Assembly (NCBI GenBank): GCA_039586815.1
Contig: JBDHJR010000005.1
Location: 42,519 to 106,518, forward strand
Direction of reading: 5' to 3'
Source of the DNA: WVYX01 sp039586815
Lineage (GTDB): Bacteria > Gemmatimonadota > Gemmatimonadetes > Gemmatimonadales > GWC2-71-9
DNA length: 64,000 bases
This document shows, in pieces, positions 54,045 to 62,955 of the stretch (the first letter of the stretch is position 1; each line of letters starts with the position of its first letter). The notes under the pieces were generated by a model. The model made no database searches, was not told the DNA's origin, and worked only from the letters and a program-made list of their open reading frames with translations. A program made the position numbers and the translations under genes.

Positions 54045-55628
54045 ATGAGCGTCATCCCTGAGGGGCTCGAGGCTGCGCTGGCCGAGCACTACGAGCTGTT
54101 GGGCACCGTCGGGCGCGGCGGGATGGCCACCGTGTACCTGGCGCGCGACCGCAAGCACGACCGCCGTGTGGCGGTCAAGGTGCTGCGCCAGGAGTTGGCT
54201 GCCTCGCTCGGCAAGGAGCGGTTTCTCAAGGAGATCGAGATCGCCGCCCGGCTGACCCACCCCCACATCGTGTCGCTGCACGACTCGGGGGAGGCCAACG
54301 GGTTCCTGTTCTACGTCATGCCGTACGTGGACGGCGAGTCGCTGCGGGCGCTGCTCAATCGCGAGCGATACCTCACGCCGGTGGCGGCGGCCGACATCGC
54401 AATTCAAGTGGCCGACGCTCTGGGATACGCCCATCTGGAGGGCGTGGTGCACCGCGACATCAAGCCGGAGAACATCCTGCTCTCCCGGGGACACGCCTTC
54501 GTGGTGGACTTCGGGGTGGCCAAGGCGCTGAGCAGCGCGGGGGGACCCAACCTGACGCGCACCGGCTTCGCGCTGGGCACGCCGGGGTACATGAGCCCCG
54601 AGCAGGCCGCCGGAATGCGCGACCTGGACGAGCGCACCGACGTCTACGCATTGGCTTGCGTCGTGTACGAGAGCCTGGTGGGGGAGCCCCCCGGCCTGTG
54701 GCTCACCGAAGAGGCGGTGCGCCTGGGGCGCTTCGTGGACGCCGAGGTGCACCATCGCGAGCAGCTCGACGGTCTGCCCGGCCGGCTGGAGCAGGTGCTG
54801 GCCAAGGCGCTGGCCATGCGGCGGGACGACCGCTTCGCGACCCCCGTGGGGTTCGTGGAGGCGTACGTGGCGGTAGCCGGCGGCGCGGGCGCCGGCCCCC
54901 GTTACACTGACGCCGACCTGAAGCGGGTCATCGCGCGGGCGGCGGAGCTGCAGGCCAAGTACCCCACCGCCGAGGACGTCACTTTCTCGCTGGGCGGGAT
55001 CGAGCAGGTGGGGGCCCAGGTGGGAATCCCGCCGGGCCACGTGCGCAACGCCATGGCAGAGCTGGCCCCCCGTGAGGCGGCCCGCGGGTTGCCGCCGATC
55101 CCCCGGCCGGAGCAGGCCTGGAGCGCCCCCATCGCCGTGCGGGTGGAGCGGACGCTGGCAGCCGAGCTGTCCGATGAAGTCTACGAGGCCACGGTGCGGG
55201 AGATCCGCCGCAGCATGGGCATGCTCGGCGTGGTGGCGCGAGTGGGACGGTCCCTGGTGTGGAGCTCGTCGCCGGCGGCCGGCATGGGCCGCAACGTGCG
55301 CATCGCCGTGACGCCGGAGGGTGGGCGCATCACCGTCCAGCTGGAGGAGACGCTGCCTCACATCGGCGGGCGCATAGTGGGCGGTTTCGCGGGATTCGTG
55401 GCGGGCGGCCTGCTGGGGAGCGCCGCCTGGCTCGCAATCGGGGCGCCGCAGGAGGCCGCCGGCCTGGCCACGCTCATAGGGCTCAGTTTCTCGATCGGCG
55501 GCGCGTTCTTCGTGGCCCGCTCCATCCGCGCCAACACGGAGATGCAGCGACGGCGCCAGCTGGAGGCGCTGGCCGACCGGTTGGAGGCCACTCTGGCGGG
55601 TGGGGAGCAGCCGCAGCTCGAGGCGTAG
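54045..55628 (+). CDS. Serine/threonine kinase with C-terminal 2TM domain
   Basis: A 527-residue protein: a Hanks-type kinase (about residues 14-275) with GRGGMA, AVKVL lysine, HRDIKPEN, DFG and SPE motifs, then a soluble region containing a SHOCT-like helical part (RYTDADLKRVIARAAELQAKYPTAEDVTFSL), and two membrane segments (about 445-465 and 470-490) near the end. The kinase is most similar to the one at 47568. The ATG at 54045 is chosen because it begins just before the kinase domain and has TTGAGG upstream; the 29 residues before it in the longer frame are not kinase-like. Function unknown; envelope stress sensing is a guess. Confidence 0.82.
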   Translation: MSVIPEGLEAALAEHYELLGTVGRGGMATVYLARDRKHDRRVAVKVLRQELAASLGKERFLKEIEIAARLTHPHIVSLHDSGEANGFLFYVMPYVDGESLRALLNRERYLTPVAAADIAIQVADALGYAHLEGVVHRDIKPENILLSRGHAFVVDFGVAKALSSAGGPNLTRTGFALGTPGYMSPEQAAGMRDLDERTDVYALACVVYESLVGEPPGLWLTEEAVRLGRFVDAEVHHREQLDGLPGRLEQVLAKALAMRRDDRFATPVGFVEAYVAVAGGAGAGPRYTDADLKRVIARAAELQAKYPTAEDVTFSLGGIEQVGAQVGIPPGHVRNAMAELAPREAARGLPPIPRPEQAWSAPIAVRVERTLAAELSDEVYEATVREIRRSMGMLGVVARVGRSLVWSSSPAAGMGRNVRIAVTPEGGRITVQLEETLPHIGGRIVGGFAGFVAGGLLGSAAWLAIGAPQEAAGLATLIGLSFSIGGAFFVARSIRANTEMQRRRQLEALADRLEATLAGGEQPQLEA

Positions 55629-55950
55629 CGCGTCCCGGGACGAACGGCCGTTCGGCTTCACGGCGCAGACGTGCAGCGCTGAAGATCCCCGCAACGCCCC
55701 ATGCCGCAGCCGACATCCCTTATGTGATCTATCCCGTAACGCCCGCTCCGCTGACAGGCTCTCTGAGCCGATTCGTACCGGCCCGCTATGTGTTCCTTTC
55801 ACCCCATCTTCAACGAATCTTTAATCACCTCAAATAGTTTTCCGTCAGGAATTTAGGGCCCGCTTGTCCGCATGTGCGCCTCAAGCGGGACAGGAGTCTC
55901 AAAGCATCGATGCTAGCTCTACAGGGGATGCGAAAGGGGGAGGGAACACG
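55629..55950. other. Long leader region of the multihaem cytochrome
   Basis: About 320 bases without a gene. Positions 55808-55856 are notably AT-rich for this genome and probably hold the promoter. After them comes a structured segment: CCCGCTT (55859-55865) pairs with AAGCGGG (55883-55889), and the palindrome GCATCGATGC follows at 55904-55913, before a purine-rich ribosome-binding stretch GGGGGAGGG at 55936-55944. I could not match it to a known riboswitch. Confidence 0.45.
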
Positions 55951-57054
55951 ATGAAGAAGCTGTCAACTTTGGTGGGTCTGGCGTTCTTCGTGCTGCTGAT
56001 CGTCGGCTGCGAAGGTCCGCAGGGGCCGGCCGGCACCAATGGTGTCGACGGTGCCGACGGTGCCGATGGTGCCGACGGTATCAACGCTGCGGAGACGTGT
56101 ACGGACTGCCACGTGGATGACACGGAGATGTACGCGAAGCAGGTGCAGTACGCGGTGTCCAAGCACCGCACCGGCGGGAACTTCGAGCGCGGCAGCAACG
56201 TCTATGACGACACGGACAACGAGTGCGCCGTGTGCCACTCGCACGAGGGGTTCACCGAGTTCCTGGCAACTGGTACTACCTCGTTCACGCCGGCGTTCGA
56301 CAACCCGACACCGCCCAACTGCCGCACCTGCCATGAGATTCACACGTCGTACACCCAGGCTGACTGGGGCCTGACGAGCACGAGCGCGGTCACGATGTAC
56401 TTCGACGGGGCAACGAATGACCGCGGCAGCGTGGGCAACCTCTGCATCAACTGCCACCAGGCGCGACCGACGACCCCGATGCCGACGGTGGGTGACCCCG
56501 GGACGATCGCGATCACGAGCTCGCGCTACGGCGGGCACTACGGCTGGCAGGCGCAGGTCCTGGGTGGCATCAGCCTGTTCGAGTTCGGCAACACGACGGT
56601 CGCCGGCGGCCCCAACACGCACGGCAACACCACCTCGAACGCCGCCGTGTGCGCGACCTGCCACATGGCGGCCGCGTTTGGCGAGAAGGCGGGCGGCCAC
56701 ACGTGGAACATGCACTACATGTACCACGGCAGCGACACCGACCTGATCGCTGGGTGCGAGACCTCTGGCTGCCACAGCACGGTTACTGACTTCGACGTCA
56801 ACGGCGTGCAGACGACGGTGGAGGCGTGCCTGACACACCTGGGCTCGCTGCTCGAGACCGCTGGCATCAAGCAGGCGGGCCTCGACTACGTCGAGACCAC
56901 CAACAGCCCGTTCACCAACGATCTGGCCGCGGCGTGGATCAACTACTACGCCATCGTCAAGGACCACAGCCACGGCGTGCACAATCCGGCGTATGTGCTC
57001 GACGTGCTCGAGGACACGATCAACGACCTCGGTGGGACCTGGCCCTGCCCGTAG
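55951..57054 (+). CDS. Multihaem c-type cytochrome lipoprotein with collagen-like linker
   Basis: A 367-residue lipoprotein. The signal peptide ends in the lipobox LLIVGC (lipidated Cys at 20), directly followed by eight collagen-type Gly-X-Y triplets (residues 22-45). Haem-binding motifs CxxCH occur at 50-54, 92-96, 124-128, 165-169 and 234-238. A CxxxxCH at 269-275 may hold a sixth haem, and there are many additional His for axial ligation. It is an outer-membrane or periplasmic electron carrier, of the kind used in respiration with external or insoluble acceptors or in nitrogen and sulphur reductases. The ATG at 55951 has GGGAGGG before it; the longer reading from 55864 is unsupported. It ends with a strong terminator. 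Confidence 0.88.
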   Translation: MKKLSTLVGLAFFVLLIVGCEGPQGPAGTNGVDGADGADGADGINAAETCTDCHVDDTEMYAKQVQYAVSKHRTGGNFERGSNVYDDTDNECAVCHSHEGFTEFLATGTTSFTPAFDNPTPPNCRTCHEIHTSYTQADWGLTSTSAVTMYFDGATNDRGSVGNLCINCHQARPTTPMPTVGDPGTIAITSSRYGGHYGWQAQVLGGISLFEFGNTTVAGGPNTHGNTTSNAAVCATCHMAAAFGEKAGGHTWNMHYMYHGSDTDLIAGCETSGCHSTVTDFDVNGVQTTVEACLTHLGSLLETAGIKQAGLDYVETTNSPFTNDLAAAWINYYAIVKDHSHGVHNPAYVLDVLEDTINDLGGTWPCP

Positions 57055-57083
57055 GCGATTCGCCAACGAGCGGGAAGAGAACA

Positions 57084-57112
57084 GGCACCGGCCTTCGGGC
57101 CGGTGCCTTTTT
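57084..57112 (+). terminator. Rho-independent terminator of the cytochrome gene
   Basis: GGCACCGGCC (57084-57093), loop TTCG, GGCCGGTGCC (57098-57107), then five T. A 10-base perfect stem with a tetraloop and T-run: the clearest terminator in the window, 30 bases after the stop codon. Confidence 0.95.
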
Positions 57113-57129
57113 CTTGGCCGCCCACGAGC

Positions 57130-57984
57130 CTAGAGGTTCCCGTAAAGTCCCAGCGCGAGCTGCGTGGTGTGCAGGCCCTGAAACTGTCCCAGCGGCGTGG
57201 GACCGGTGAGCAGCTCGAGGCCCAGCCGGATCGCGCGTCGCCCGGCCACTCTGGGTAGCCAGACACCGGCCTGCACGGCGATGCGCGGGTCCCAGGTAGT
57301 GTCCTCCTCGATCTGCGCGTCGAGAGCCGCGTACGGTAGGAACAGCCGGTTGTCCGTCGGCGGCTCCGTCTCGGCTCCCAGGCGGAAGGTCCAGCGCCCC
57401 GAGTCCTCGGGGTGCACGTTGTAGGCGAATCCCACGCCGCCGTACAGACCGAGAGCGGGAATGACCTGCAGATAGCCCAGCGCGTCCACCGCGTCGCGTG
57501 AGAAGTTGTCGCCCTCCACCTCGAAGCGGCGGCTGTACTCGTCCCCCAAGTGGCTGCTGGTGTGATAGTAGCGCAGCCGCAGCCAGTAGCTGCCGCGGTG
57601 CCACACGAGCGGGAGGGCGAAGAGCCAATCCGTGTTGACCAACTCCCGCTCGGTGATCTGGAGACCGAACCTGGCGAACGCACCTCCCTCGATGCCAATC
57701 ACGAGGGCGTCCTCGGTGGAGCTTCCCGCCAACAGGTACACCGGCAGAGTGATTCCCAGCGCCAGCTCGGCCTCGACGCCGTCGCCGAACTCATCGGGAT
57801 TGTCCCCCACGTAGAGCAGCTGGGCCTTGGTGACCGGGTCGCGCGGCGCCGCGACCAGGCTCGGCATCAGCTCGCGCGCGGGGAAGAGCCGCGGAACATC
57901 CTGGCCCGCCAGTTGGGAAGACCCCGGCAGCGGCAGCCCCGTAAGGGCCAACCAGATGGTGCAAACTCTCCCCGGCCGAAGCAT
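57130..57984 (-). CDS. DUF1207-like outer-membrane beta-barrel protein
   Basis: A 284-residue secreted protein. The N-terminal signal peptide (about residues 1-28) precedes a segment typical of DUF1207 (RLFPARELMPSLVAAPRDP). The rest is alternating-hydrophobicity beta-strand sequence (SYWLRLRYYHTSSHLGDEY, YGGVGFAYNVHPEDSGRWTF, RAIRLGLELLTG) ending in an aromatic-containing strand (LALGLYGNL) as in outer-membrane barrels. Function of the family is unknown. The ATG at 57984 has CTGGAGGGA before it. Convergent with the cytochrome gene across the terminator. Confidence 0.7.
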   Translation of the reverse strand: MLRPGRVCTIWLALTGLPLPGSSQLAGQDVPRLFPARELMPSLVAAPRDPVTKAQLLYVGDNPDEFGDGVEAELALGITLPVYLLAGSSTEDALVIGIEGGAFARFGLQITERELVNTDWLFALPLVWHRGSYWLRLRYYHTSSHLGDEYSRRFEVEGDNFSRDAVDALGYLQVIPALGLYGGVGFAYNVHPEDSGRWTFRLGAETEPPTDNRLFLPYAALDAQIEEDTTWDPRIAVQAGVWLPRVAGRRAIRLGLELLTGPTPLGQFQGLHTTQLALGLYGNL

Positions 57985-58108
57985 CGAAGCGTCCCTCCAG
58001 CGGTAGCGGTTGGCCCTAATTGTACATCGAGGTACCTGCCAAGCACGGCGTCGCGCGACAGGGTATCTTGCGGTCGCCGAAACTCGAAGTGAAACGGAGG
58101 GAGGATCG

Positions 58109-58594
58109 ATGCGGTACGGTGCGTCTGTGCTGTTGCTCGCCGCGCTGGCGGCGACCGGGTGCCAGCCCGCTTCCACCGAGCTCACCGAATCGGAGCGAGA
58201 AGCGATCACCACAAAGGTCAACGAAGTAGTCACGGGTCTGTTCGACGCGATGAACGCCCACGACGCCGAGCGGTTGCTCGGGCACTATGTCGACGACGGG
58301 GATTTCGCCTACGTAGCAGCGCTGAGCGTCAGGCCGGGGCTCGAGGGGTTCTCCGCCATGGTCCGCGCGTACTACCCGGAGCGGACGGATCTCACCTTCA
58401 CGCACCGCATTCTCTATACGCAGGTGCTGAGCCCCACCGCTGCCGTGGTGTTCACGGAGGGGGCGTCATCCGAGATTGATCATCTCGTGTGGACGCACGT
58501 GCTGGTGCGTGTCGAGGACGGAAGCTGGCGCATTGCATACGAGCACGAAGCGTGGCCCGGAGCGGAGCCGCCCTCGCGGCACCCAGGTATGTAA
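58109..58594 (+). CDS. NTF2/SnoaL-like lipoprotein
   Basis: A 161-residue secreted lipoprotein: signal peptide with lipobox LAATGC, then an NTF2-like cone fold (VTGLFDAMNAHDAERLLGHYVDDGDFAYV ... WRIAYEHEAWPG). The fold serves enzymes and binding proteins, so the function is open. The ATG at 58109 follows GGAGGGAGGA. It is divergent from the DUF1207-like gene and 10 bases ahead of the FabH-type gene, so the two may be co-transcribed. Confidence 0.75.
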   Translation: MRYGASVLLLAALAATGCQPASTELTESEREAITTKVNEVVTGLFDAMNAHDAERLLGHYVDDGDFAYVAALSVRPGLEGFSAMVRAYYPERTDLTFTHRILYTQVLSPTAAVVFTEGASSEIDHLVWTHVLVRVEDGSWRIAYEHEAWPGAEPPSRHPGM

Positions 58595-58604
58595 TAGGCA
58601 GCCC

Positions 58605-59597
58605 ATGGCGCAGGCCCATCCGATCGGACTGCTCGGACTGGGTGCCTACCTGCCCGAGCGGGTGATGCCGAACGAGGAGTGGGCGCAGCACGTCGACACC
58701 TCGGACGAATGGATCACCAGCCGTACCGGCATCAAGCGACGCCGCATCGCGGCCGACGACCAGACCACGGCTGACCTCGCGGCCGCTGCCGCCCGCGCCG
58801 CGCTGGACGACGCCGGGCTCTCACCGCAGGACATCGACGAGCTCATCGTCGCGTCGGACACCCCGGAAGCCTACTGGCCCGACACCGCGCCCTACGTGCA
58901 GCACTTGCTGGGCCTTCGCGAGATCCCCTCATACGATCTCGGCAAGAGCGGCTGTGCAGGCTTCGTGCTCGGCCTGGACCTGGCGTGCGCGCGGGTGCAG
59001 CAGCACGGCGGCCGCGTGCTGTTGATCGGCGTGGAGCTCCTCACCCGGCTGATGGACTGGAAGGACCGCAACACCTGCGTGCTGTTCGGCGACGGGGCGG
59101 GGGCCACCGTCATCGGCGCCGACCCGGCCGCCGCCGAGATCCTCTCGGCCGTGGCAGGCACGGACGGGAGCCAGACGGGCATTCTGGGTCGCGAGGCAGG
59201 CGGCTCCCGCGCTCCGTTCAGCCTGGAGCAGGCTGAGCGCCGCGAGCACCTGCACCTCGTGATGCAAGGTCGCGCCGTGTTCCGCGAGGCCACCAGGCGC
59301 ATGACCCAGGCGAGCAGGGAGGCGCTGGAGCAGGCGGAGATAGCCCAGGACGATGTCGCGCTGGTGGTGCCGCACCAGGCAAACCTGCGCATCATGCAGG
59401 CGGTGGCGAACGAGCTGGCGCTGCCGCCCGAGAAGCTCTACGTCAATGTGGACGAGTACGGCAACACCGGCTCGGCCTCGATCCCCATTGCCCTGCGGGA
59501 TGCGCGGCGCGACGGTCGCATACGGGACGGTGACCTGGTGCTGCTCACCTCGTTCGGGGCGGGATTCCACTGGGCGGCGGCGGTGGTGCGTTTCTAG
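58605..59597 (+). CDS. fabH: 3-Oxoacyl-ACP synthase III (FabH-like)
   Basis: Beta-ketoacyl-ACP synthase III starts fatty acid synthesis by joining acetyl-CoA with malonyl-ACP; 330 residues, cytoplasmic. The catalytic triad is C117 (KSGCAGFVLG), H257 (VVPHQANLRI) and N287 (DEYGNTGSAS). The N-terminal DEWITSRTGIKRRRIA block and the FGDGAGATVIGAD segment are typical. No other fab gene is adjacent; an alternative role priming a special acid is possible. The ATG at 58605 follows the lipoprotein gene by 10 bases, with no strong ribosome-binding site. Confidence 0.92.
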   Translation: MAQAHPIGLLGLGAYLPERVMPNEEWAQHVDTSDEWITSRTGIKRRRIAADDQTTADLAAAAARAALDDAGLSPQDIDELIVASDTPEAYWPDTAPYVQHLLGLREIPSYDLGKSGCAGFVLGLDLACARVQQHGGRVLLIGVELLTRLMDWKDRNTCVLFGDGAGATVIGADPAAAEILSAVAGTDGSQTGILGREAGGSRAPFSLEQAERREHLHLVMQGRAVFREATRRMTQASREALEQAEIAQDDVALVVPHQANLRIMQAVANELALPPEKLYVNVDEYGNTGSASIPIALRDARRDGRIRDGDLVLLTSFGAGFHWAAAVVRF

Positions 59598-59678
59598 GCG
59601 CTGGTGACCTTTCATCCCCCCTTCATCCACATTTCACGGCGCCGGTGAGACCCTCCATGCTGGAGAGGTACACCCGGT

Positions 59679-60605
59679 ATGAGCAGCGGATTCATCTTCG
59701 ACATCAAGCGGTTCGCGATCCACGACGGTCCCGGAGTGCGCACCACCGTGTTCTTCAAGGGGTGCTCGCTGCGCTGCTGGGCGTGTCACAATCCCGAGGG
59801 GCAGGAGCGCGCGCCCGACCTCATGCTGCGCGAGGAGCGCTGCAACCTGTGCGGCGACTGCGTGGAGCTGTGCGCGCAGCATGCCGTGTCGCTGGAGGGC
59901 GAAACGCTGCTCATCGACCGCGTGAAGTGCGATCTGTGCGGCCGCTGCGCGGAGGAGTGCCTCACGGGGGCGATCGAGCTGGCGGGCCGTGAGGCGACCG
60001 CCGCCGAGGTGATGCAGCAGATCGAGCGGGACACGGTGTACTACGACGAGGGCGGAGGCGGTGTCACCTTCTCGGGTGGCGAGCCGCTGTTCCAGCCCGG
60101 CTTCCTGCTGACGCTGCTGCGCGCCTGCAAGCGGCGGGAGATCGCGACCACGCTCGATACCTGCGGCTATGCGCCCCGGAGAGTGATAGAGGCGGTGTAC
60201 CCGCTGGTGGATCTCTTCCTGTACGACCTCAAGCTGATCGACAACGACCGGCACCGTGAGTTCACGGACGTGCCCAACGGGCCGATACTCGGCAACCTGC
60301 GCTGGCTCGCCGGCGTGGCGGCCCCGGTGATCGTGCGCTTTCCGCTGCTCCCCGAAGTGAACGACGACGAGGCGAACGTGCGGGCGCTGGGCGAGTTCCT
60401 CGCGGAGCTCGCCACCCTGTATCCGGTGGACGTCCTCCCCTACCATCGCATCGGGGTGGACAAGTACGAGCGGCTGAGCCGCCCGTATCGCCTGGAGCAG
60501 GCGGAGACGCCACCCGATGCTACGGTGGCCACGACCGTGCGGGTGCTGGAGGAGTTCGGGCTGCAGGTGACCGTGAGAGGTGAGGCATATGTCTCTGAGC
60601 GATAG
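59679..60605 (+). CDS. Glycyl-radical enzyme activase (HypE-like)
   Basis: Radical SAM enzyme of 308 residues that installs the glycyl radical on the next gene's product. The SAM cluster motif is CSLRCWACHNP (Cys 29, 33 and 36), and SGGEPL is the SAM-binding site. Two auxiliary [4Fe-4S] sites, CNLCGDCVELC and CDLCGRCAEEC, mark it as an activase of the dehydratase/decarboxylase glycyl-radical enzymes rather than of pyruvate formate-lyase, which lacks them. It needs reduced flavodoxin or ferredoxin and anoxic conditions. The ATG at 59679 follows GGAGAGG; it overlaps the glycyl-radical enzyme gene by 17 bases. Confidence 0.93.
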   Translation: MSSGFIFDIKRFAIHDGPGVRTTVFFKGCSLRCWACHNPEGQERAPDLMLREERCNLCGDCVELCAQHAVSLEGETLLIDRVKCDLCGRCAEECLTGAIELAGREATAAEVMQQIERDTVYYDEGGGGVTFSGGEPLFQPGFLLTLLRACKRREIATTLDTCGYAPRRVIEAVYPLVDLFLYDLKLIDNDRHREFTDVPNGPILGNLRWLAGVAAPVIVRFPLLPEVNDDEANVRALGEFLAELATLYPVDVLPYHRIGVDKYERLSRPYRLEQAETPPDATVATTVRVLEEFGLQVTVRGEAYVSER

Positions 60606-62955
60606 GGTGAGCCGCCTGCGGGAGCAGAGCGTAGGCGCTCGCGCCACCGTGTCGGCCGAGCGGGCGCAGCTCATGACGGAGTTTTACGAGCAGGATGTGG
60701 GCGCCACATCGGCACCCGTGCGGCGCGCGCTGGCGTTCAGCTACCTGCTGGAGCGCAAGCACATATTCATCGGCGATGGGGAGCTGATCGTGGGGGAGCG
60801 CGGCCCCGCGCCCAAGGCGGCGTCCACGTACCCCGAGGTGTGCTGCCATAGCCTCGATGACCTGAACGTACTCGACTCGCGCGAGAAGGTCTCGTTCGCC
60901 GTGAGTGACGATGTGCGCAGGCTCCACGCGGACCGCCTGATACCCTTCTGGCAGGGCCGCTCGCTGCGCGAGCTGATCTTCGCGGCGATGACGCCCGAGT
61001 GGAAGGACGCCTACGAAGCCGGTGTCTTCACCGAGTTCATGGAACAGCGGGCGCCGGGCCACACCGTGCTGGACGACAAGATCTACCACAAGGGCTTGCT
61101 CGATTTGAGGCAGGAGATCGAGCAGAGCCTCGAGCGGCTCGACTACCACGCGGACCCCCGTGCCTACGACAAGCAGCAGCAGTTGTTGGCGATGGCCATC
61201 GCCGCCGACGCGCTCATCGCCTACGCGCGGCGCTACGCCAGGCTGGCCCGCGAGCTCGCCGCCAAGGAGGAGGACGAGCGGCGCAAGGTCGAACTCGAGC
61301 GCATCGCCGCAGTGTGCGAGCACGTCCCCGCACGGCGCCCACGCGACTTCTGGGAGGCGCTGCAGTACTACTGGTTGGTGCACGTGGGAGTGGTCACCGA
61401 GCTCAACACGTGGGACGCGTTCAATCCCGGCCACCTCGATCAGCACCTTTATCCTCTCTACCGCGAGGGTCTCGAGGACGAAACGCTCACGCAGGAACAG
61501 GCGCGTGAGCTGCTGCAGTGCTTCTGGATCAAGTTCAACAACCACCCCGCGCCGCCCAAGGTGGGCGTGACCGCGGAGGAGAGCAGCACGTACACCGACT
61601 TCGCCCAGATCAACCTGGGCGGCGTGCGCCCCGACGGAGCGGACGCGGTGAACGACCTGACATACCTGATCCTCGACGTGGTCGAGGAGATGCGGCTGGT
61701 GCAGCCGAGTGCTTCGGTACAGGTCTCCAAGAAGAACCCAGACCGCTTCGTGAAGCGCGCGGCCAGGATCATCGGCACCGGCTTCGGACAGCCCTCGATC
61801 TTCAATACCGACGCGATCGTGCAGGAGCTGGTGCGGCAGGGGAAGAGCGTGGAGGACGCGCGGGCCGGCGGGTCCAGCGGCTGCGTGGAGGTGGGGGCGT
61901 TCGGCAAGGAGAACTACAACCTCACCGGCTACTTCAACATGCCCAAGGTGTTCGAGCTTACACTGAACCGCGGGCGCGATCCCCGCACGGGGAAGCAGAT
62001 CGGCATCGACACCGGCGACCCGACGGCGTTCGAGACCTTCGGTGAGCTGCTGGACGCGTACGAGCGGCAGCTGCGGTACTTCATCGACATCAAGGTGCGC
62101 GGCAACAACGTGATCGAGCGGCTGTGGGCGTGTCACATTCCCACACCGTTCCTCTCGCTCATCATCGACGACTGCATCGCCACGGGCCTCGACTACCACG
62201 AGGGCGGTGCGCGCTACAACACGTCGTACATCCAGGGGGTGGGGCTGGGCACGCTGACAGATGTGGCGACGGCGGTGAAGCACCACGTGTTCGACGAGCG
62301 CACCCTCTCGATGGAAGAGCTGCTTCGGGCGCTGGCCGACGACTTCGACGGCCACGAGAAGCTGCGCCTGACGCTGCGCGAGCGCACGCCCAAGTACGGC
62401 AATGACGACGACTACGCCGACGACGTGATGCGGCAGCTGTTCGAGGTGTACTACGAGGCGATCGACGGCCGGCCCAATACCAAGGGCGGCCGGTATCACA
62501 TCAACCTGCTGCCCACGACCTGCCACATCTACTTCGGATCCGTGGTGCAGGCGACACCCGACGGCCGCAGGGCCGGCGAGCCGTTGTCGGAGGGCGTGTC
62601 ACCGGTGCAGGGCGCTGACCGCCACGGACCCACGGCGGTGCTCAAGTCGGTGGCCAAGATGGACCACGTGCGCACCGGCGGCACTCTACTGAACCAGAAG
62701 CTCGCCCCGGGCCTGCTCGGCACCGAAGACGGCCTCAACAAGTTCGTGCAGCTGGTGCGGTCGTACTTCCGCATGGACGGGCACCACCTGCAGTTCAACG
62801 TGGTGGACGCCGCCACGCTGCGCGCCGCTCAGGCGGAGCCCGAGAAGCACCGCGACCTGATCGTGCGGGTGGCGGGGTACAGCGACTATTTCTGTGACCT
62901 GAGCCTGGCGCTACAGGAAGAGATCATCGCCCGCACCGAGCACGACGCGTTCTAG
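60589..62955 (+). CDS. hypD: Glycyl radical enzyme, probable trans-4-hydroxy-L-proline dehydratase (HypD)
   Basis: A 788-residue cytoplasmic glycyl radical enzyme. The radical Gly is G763 in VRVAGYSDYF and the thiyl Cys C432 in SSGCVEVGAFGKENY, with E434 next to it. The active-site residues of C. difficile HypD that I recall (H160, D278, S334, F340, C434, E436, Y450, T645, G765) all have the identical residue here at two positions lower: H158, D276, S332, F338, C432, E434, Y448, T643, G763. HypD dehydrates 4-hydroxyproline to pyrroline-5-carboxylate, which is then reduced to proline. The ATG at 60589 (GAGGTGAGG upstream) is preferred over the GTG at 60580. No proC gene is in the window. Confidence 0.85.
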   Translation: MSLSDRVSRLREQSVGARATVSAERAQLMTEFYEQDVGATSAPVRRALAFSYLLERKHIFIGDGELIVGERGPAPKAASTYPEVCCHSLDDLNVLDSREKVSFAVSDDVRRLHADRLIPFWQGRSLRELIFAAMTPEWKDAYEAGVFTEFMEQRAPGHTVLDDKIYHKGLLDLRQEIEQSLERLDYHADPRAYDKQQQLLAMAIAADALIAYARRYARLARELAAKEEDERRKVELERIAAVCEHVPARRPRDFWEALQYYWLVHVGVVTELNTWDAFNPGHLDQHLYPLYREGLEDETLTQEQARELLQCFWIKFNNHPAPPKVGVTAEESSTYTDFAQINLGGVRPDGADAVNDLTYLILDVVEEMRLVQPSASVQVSKKNPDRFVKRAARIIGTGFGQPSIFNTDAIVQELVRQGKSVEDARAGGSSGCVEVGAFGKENYNLTGYFNMPKVFELTLNRGRDPRTGKQIGIDTGDPTAFETFGELLDAYERQLRYFIDIKVRGNNVIERLWACHIPTPFLSLIIDDCIATGLDYHEGGARYNTSYIQGVGLGTLTDVATAVKHHVFDERTLSMEELLRALADDFDGHEKLRLTLRERTPKYGNDDDYADDVMRQLFEVYYEAIDGRPNTKGGRYHINLLPTTCHIYFGSVVQATPDGRRAGEPLSEGVSPVQGADRHGPTAVLKSVAKMDHVRTGGTLLNQKLAPGLLGTEDGLNKFVQLVRSYFRMDGHHLQFNVVDAATLRAAQAEPEKHRDLIVRVAGYSDYFCDLSLALQEEIIARTEHDAF

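Noticed and set aside
53976..55802. A 608-codon minus-strand open frame opposite the second kinase
   Set aside because: Antisense to intact kinase motifs and also overlaps the start of the VKOR fusion gene; no domain seen.
55859..55950. A cyclic-di-GMP (GEMM) riboswitch in front of the cytochrome gene
   Set aside because: GGGAC and CAAAGC pieces occur, but not in the order or spacing of the GEMM consensus, and the receptor stem cannot be drawn. Reported only as an unnamed structured leader.
60520..62526. A 668-codon minus-strand open frame opposite hypD
   Set aside because: A shadow of the glycyl radical enzyme gene: no known motif, no ribosome-binding site, and composition set by the third-codon bias of the real gene.
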